Source: Pseudarthrobacter sp. NS4
Lineage (GTDB): Bacteria; Actinomycetota; Actinomycetes; Actinomycetales; Micrococcaceae
DNA length: 64,000 nucleotides
Direction of reading: 5' to 3'
NCBI RefSeq assembly: GCF_024758005.1
Contig: NZ_CP103288.1
Coordinates: 806,001 to 870,000, forward strand
In this document: positions 62,339 through 64,000 of the stretch, piece after piece
Position numbering within the stretch: the stretch's first letter is position 1
Layout of the letters: the number at the start of each line of letters is the position of its first letter
Made by a program: the position numbers and the translations under genes
Notes under the pieces: generated by a model
Told to the model about the DNA's origin: nothing
Database searches by the model: none
The model's input: only the letters and a program-made list of their open reading frames with translations

Positions 62339-62373
62339 TTTCAGGGGGAAATGGTGAGGATGGGCTGAAGGAG

Positions 62374-62643
62374 ATGACCCTCAAAGAGGAGTGGGACCGA
62401 CTTGATTCAGAGACACGCCACTGGCTTCTCGACAATCCAGGATGTGTGCTCGTTCCGAACACGATCACAGCCCGGATCCGGCAAAACTCCGAAAAATCCA
62501 TCGAAATCGATGAGCACGGCCAGATGGTCCTCTCCCGCGAAGATCTCGACTTCATCCGTGGAAAAGGAACTGGCTTGGGCGCGGCCCACGTCAATGACAA
62601 CCTACGTTTCTTCGATGCAACCCAACCGAGGGAAAACGAATAA
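62374..62643 (+). CDS. Hypothetical protein, 89 aa
   Basis: The product starts MTLKEEWDRLDSETRHWLLD and contains NPGCVLVPNTITARIRQNSE and a final acidic segment. It looks like a small soluble alpha/beta protein. The only ATG in frame has AAGGAG directly touching it, so the true start or ribosome binding site is unclear. No family recognised. Confidence 0.55.
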   Translation: MTLKEEWDRLDSETRHWLLDNPGCVLVPNTITARIRQNSEKSIEIDEHGQMVLSREDLDFIRGKGTGLGAAHVNDNLRFFDATQPRENE

Positions 62644-62747
62644 AGCCTCTCCCTGGGAGCCGGAGGCTGGCAGGGACGGCGCATTCTCCTGCTTACGCGG
62701 GAACTTCTCCAATCAGTGCAGACGACTTCTGAAAACGACAACCAGAT

Positions 62748-63110
62748 TCAGAGGCTGTTGGGGAAGTCCAGGACGGGCGAACCGGGTCCGTAGTGGGCTT
62801 TCCTGATTTCAGCGCGCCAGGGGTCGTACTGTTCGATCGCTGTCTTTAACCGCTGGCGATCCACCTTGTACGCTTTGGGATACTTCATTGCAGCATTCAT
62901 CAGCCCCCAGCGCTCCGCGTGGGGTTTGAGGTCCTCGCCCGGCTGGATGTCCACACCAAATTGCTCCACGTGTTCCAGTGCGGCGTTCAGTTTCGGTATA
63001 TCCCGGCGGGGAAGCTTGACCTTGAAGTGGTACCACAGCGGTAGGTACATCAAGCCAAGAAGCACCACCATGCCGATGAGTGCATAAATGATTTCTTCGG
63101 ATTCACTCAT
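62748..63110 (-). CDS. Single-span membrane protein, 120 aa
   Basis: An N-terminal span (IIYALIGMVVLLGLMYLPLW) is followed by a soluble helical domain (DIPKLNAALEHVEQFGVDIQ; YKVDRQRLKTAIEQYDPWRA). It lies 6 bp downstream of a lipoprotein gene and is probably co-transcribed with it and the two-span gene before it. Function unknown. Confidence 0.65.
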   Translation of the reverse strand: MSESEEIIYALIGMVVLLGLMYLPLWYHFKVKLPRRDIPKLNAALEHVEQFGVDIQPGEDLKPHAERWGLMNAAMKYPKAYKVDRQRLKTAIEQYDPWRAEIRKAHYGPGSPVLDFPNSL

Positions 63111-63116
63111 CGCCGC

Positions 63117-63569
63117 TCACTTCGGTCCGTCATAGCGTTCCCTGACTCCTTCTTGTTCCCAGTAGCGCTTGTATATGCCGTCATTACCGTGGTTTGTTTC
63201 AAACCCGAGGTCATTCAGGTAAATAGTAGAGGCCCTGTCTGCACTGAAGACCTCCCAGCGCAACCTGTTCCGCCCGTCCTCCTGAATCTTCGGAATGATC
63301 GCTTCCCAGGCACGGTACTGAACTGCCTGCATCTCGGTGTAGTCGTTGGTGTCGGTGTAAATCCGTGTATCTAGAAACTCACCCGCTACCCCGCCCCCTT
63401 TTCGGAACTCCACCTCGACGGCTGTGACTCCTTCCACCGACGAAAGGGTCTCAGTCCAGGAGCTCTCTACCTCCCGTCCGACTTTTTCCCAGTTGGCGCA
63501 GGAGGACAGGGTAAGCAGGACGAGAAGTAACCCCGCCAGTCTCCAGGAGCTGCGCGACTGCTCTTTCAT
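63117..63569 (-). CDS. Small lipoprotein, 150 aa
   Basis: The precursor has a signal peptide with lipobox LSSC (Cys about residue 24). The mature domain has paired strands and helices (SVEGVTAVEVEFRKGGGVAG; MQAVQYRAWEAIIPKIQEDG) resembling small alpha/beta lipoproteins of immunity type, without close family assignment. The ATG overlaps the end of the preceding gene (ATGA) and the gene after it starts 6 bp on, so three envelope proteins form one unit. Confidence 0.7.
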   Translation of the reverse strand: MKEQSRSSWRLAGLLLVLLTLSSCANWEKVGREVESSWTETLSSVEGVTAVEVEFRKGGGVAGEFLDTRIYTDTNDYTEMQAVQYRAWEAIIPKIQEDGRNRLRWEVFSADRASTIYLNDLGFETNHGNDGIYKRYWEQEGVRERYDGPK

Positions 63570-63970
63570 GTGGATGTCTTTGGCCGGTCGGGAGCGTTCT
63601 GATCCAGATCCGGGAAATGGGCGTTGAGGTTGCCCGTGCCGGGCTCAGGAGAGCCGCGGAGTTTTCGCAGCTGTTTTCCCCGGTATTCAGCGCGGGCCAG
63701 GATTAACGCGTAGGGCGTGAGAAACCCTGTCATGCCTATGATCCACAATGCGCCCCAAAAAGGCCCTTCTCCATCCCATATTGGGGACAGCAGCATCCAG
63801 CAGCCCCAAATGAATAAAAGCACTGAGAACACCAGGAGAATCCCCATACCCCACCAGGTACTGACTTGGGCGTGGCCTCGGCCGGGAGTGAAGCCAATTT
63901 CGTCCCAGGGGTAGCTGTACAACTCCCCAGTCTTTGTCCTGCGGAGAACTCGCTTCTCTCCGGCAGCCAC
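63566..63970 (-). CDS. Two-span membrane protein at the window edge
   Basis: The visible product has a soluble start (EKRVLRRTKTGELYSYPWDE), two spans (GMGILLVFSVLLFIWGCWML; GALWIIGMTGFLTPYALILA) and a polar C-terminal tail. GTG 63970 lacks a ribosome binding site and the frame stays open to position 64000, so the real start may lie beyond the window. It overlaps the lipoprotein gene by ATGA. Confidence 0.6.
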   Translation of the reverse strand: MAAGEKRVLRRTKTGELYSYPWDEIGFTPGRGHAQVSTWWGMGILLVFSVLLFIWGCWMLLSPIWDGEGPFWGALWIIGMTGFLTPYALILARAEYRGKQLRKLRGSPEPGTGNLNAHFPDLDQNAPDRPKTST

Positions 63971-64000
63971 TGCCGTTTGATGCTCGGCATAGACGGCACG

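Overview
The window looks like chromosome of a high-GC actinobacterium, most likely Arthrobacter/Pseudarthrobacter (Micrococcaceae). That is inferred from GC-rich codon use, GTG/TTG starts and 1-8 bp gene overlaps, together with an Lhr/Nei2 pair, a YczR/YczE pair, YcnI, DUF4383 and DUF4232 proteins, and an actinobacterial-type secretion ATPase. The genus is an inference; no rRNA or tRNA gene was seen.

Positions 1-23 kb are ordinary backbone: the end of an acyl-CoA oxidation pair (SDR + acyl-CoA dehydrogenase), phosphoenolpyruvate carboxylase, a DedA protein, a pseudouridine synthase, a divergent MocR-type regulator (YczR) and membrane protein (YczE), the repair pair Nei2-Lhr overlapping a Rieske/FAD oxidoreductase, a YcnI copper-protein locus, and a nitronate monooxygenase. 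The only striking additions are a ~100 bp palindrome after ppc and a coupled 18-codon Cys-rich ORF.

Positions 23.4-29.5 kb hold a glucuronate operon: a LacI regulator, then uxaC, a mannonate/fructuronate oxidoreductase, manD and a gluconokinase, the last four overlapping. They convert glucuronate via fructuronate and mannonate to 2-keto-3-deoxygluconate. A LacI-type palindrome lies in front of uxaC. The left border carries the last ~68 codons of a glutaminase gene and a 14 bp perfect inverted repeat, the scar of a rearrangement. An aminotransferase/2-hydroxyacid dehydrogenase pair of unknown substrate follows (30.3-32.4 kb).

Positions 32.5-51.1 kb are accessory. Decayed genes (a frameshifted membrane protein, an Lsr2 tail, a helicase-associated-domain fragment) lead into a compact type VII-like secretion island. 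It has a proline-rich Ig-like membrane-anchored protein and an RDD/propeller protein on the minus strand. Divergent from these are a WXG100-like protein, a second small helical protein, a 694-aa DUF1023 alpha/beta-hydrolase (candidate secreted effector), two tandem paralogous lipoproteins (candidate surface immunity) and an EccC/EssC-type FtsK ATPase. A third, distantly similar lipoprotein lies at 34.2 kb. EccB, EccD, EccE and a mycosin are not seen here. The effector plus paired lipoproteins resembles the staphylococcal lipase toxin TslA with TilA1/TilA2 and is the most promising undescribed system in the window.

Positions 51-64 kb are a mosaic of small regulators with their own palindromic operators (PadR, TetR), a DinB protein, a broken serine recombinase, a GAF protein, a hydrolase, a lipid-kinase-like protein, and many small membrane or lipoproteins of unknown role. 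These include a convergent gene pair that was duplicated and then lost one gene in each copy.
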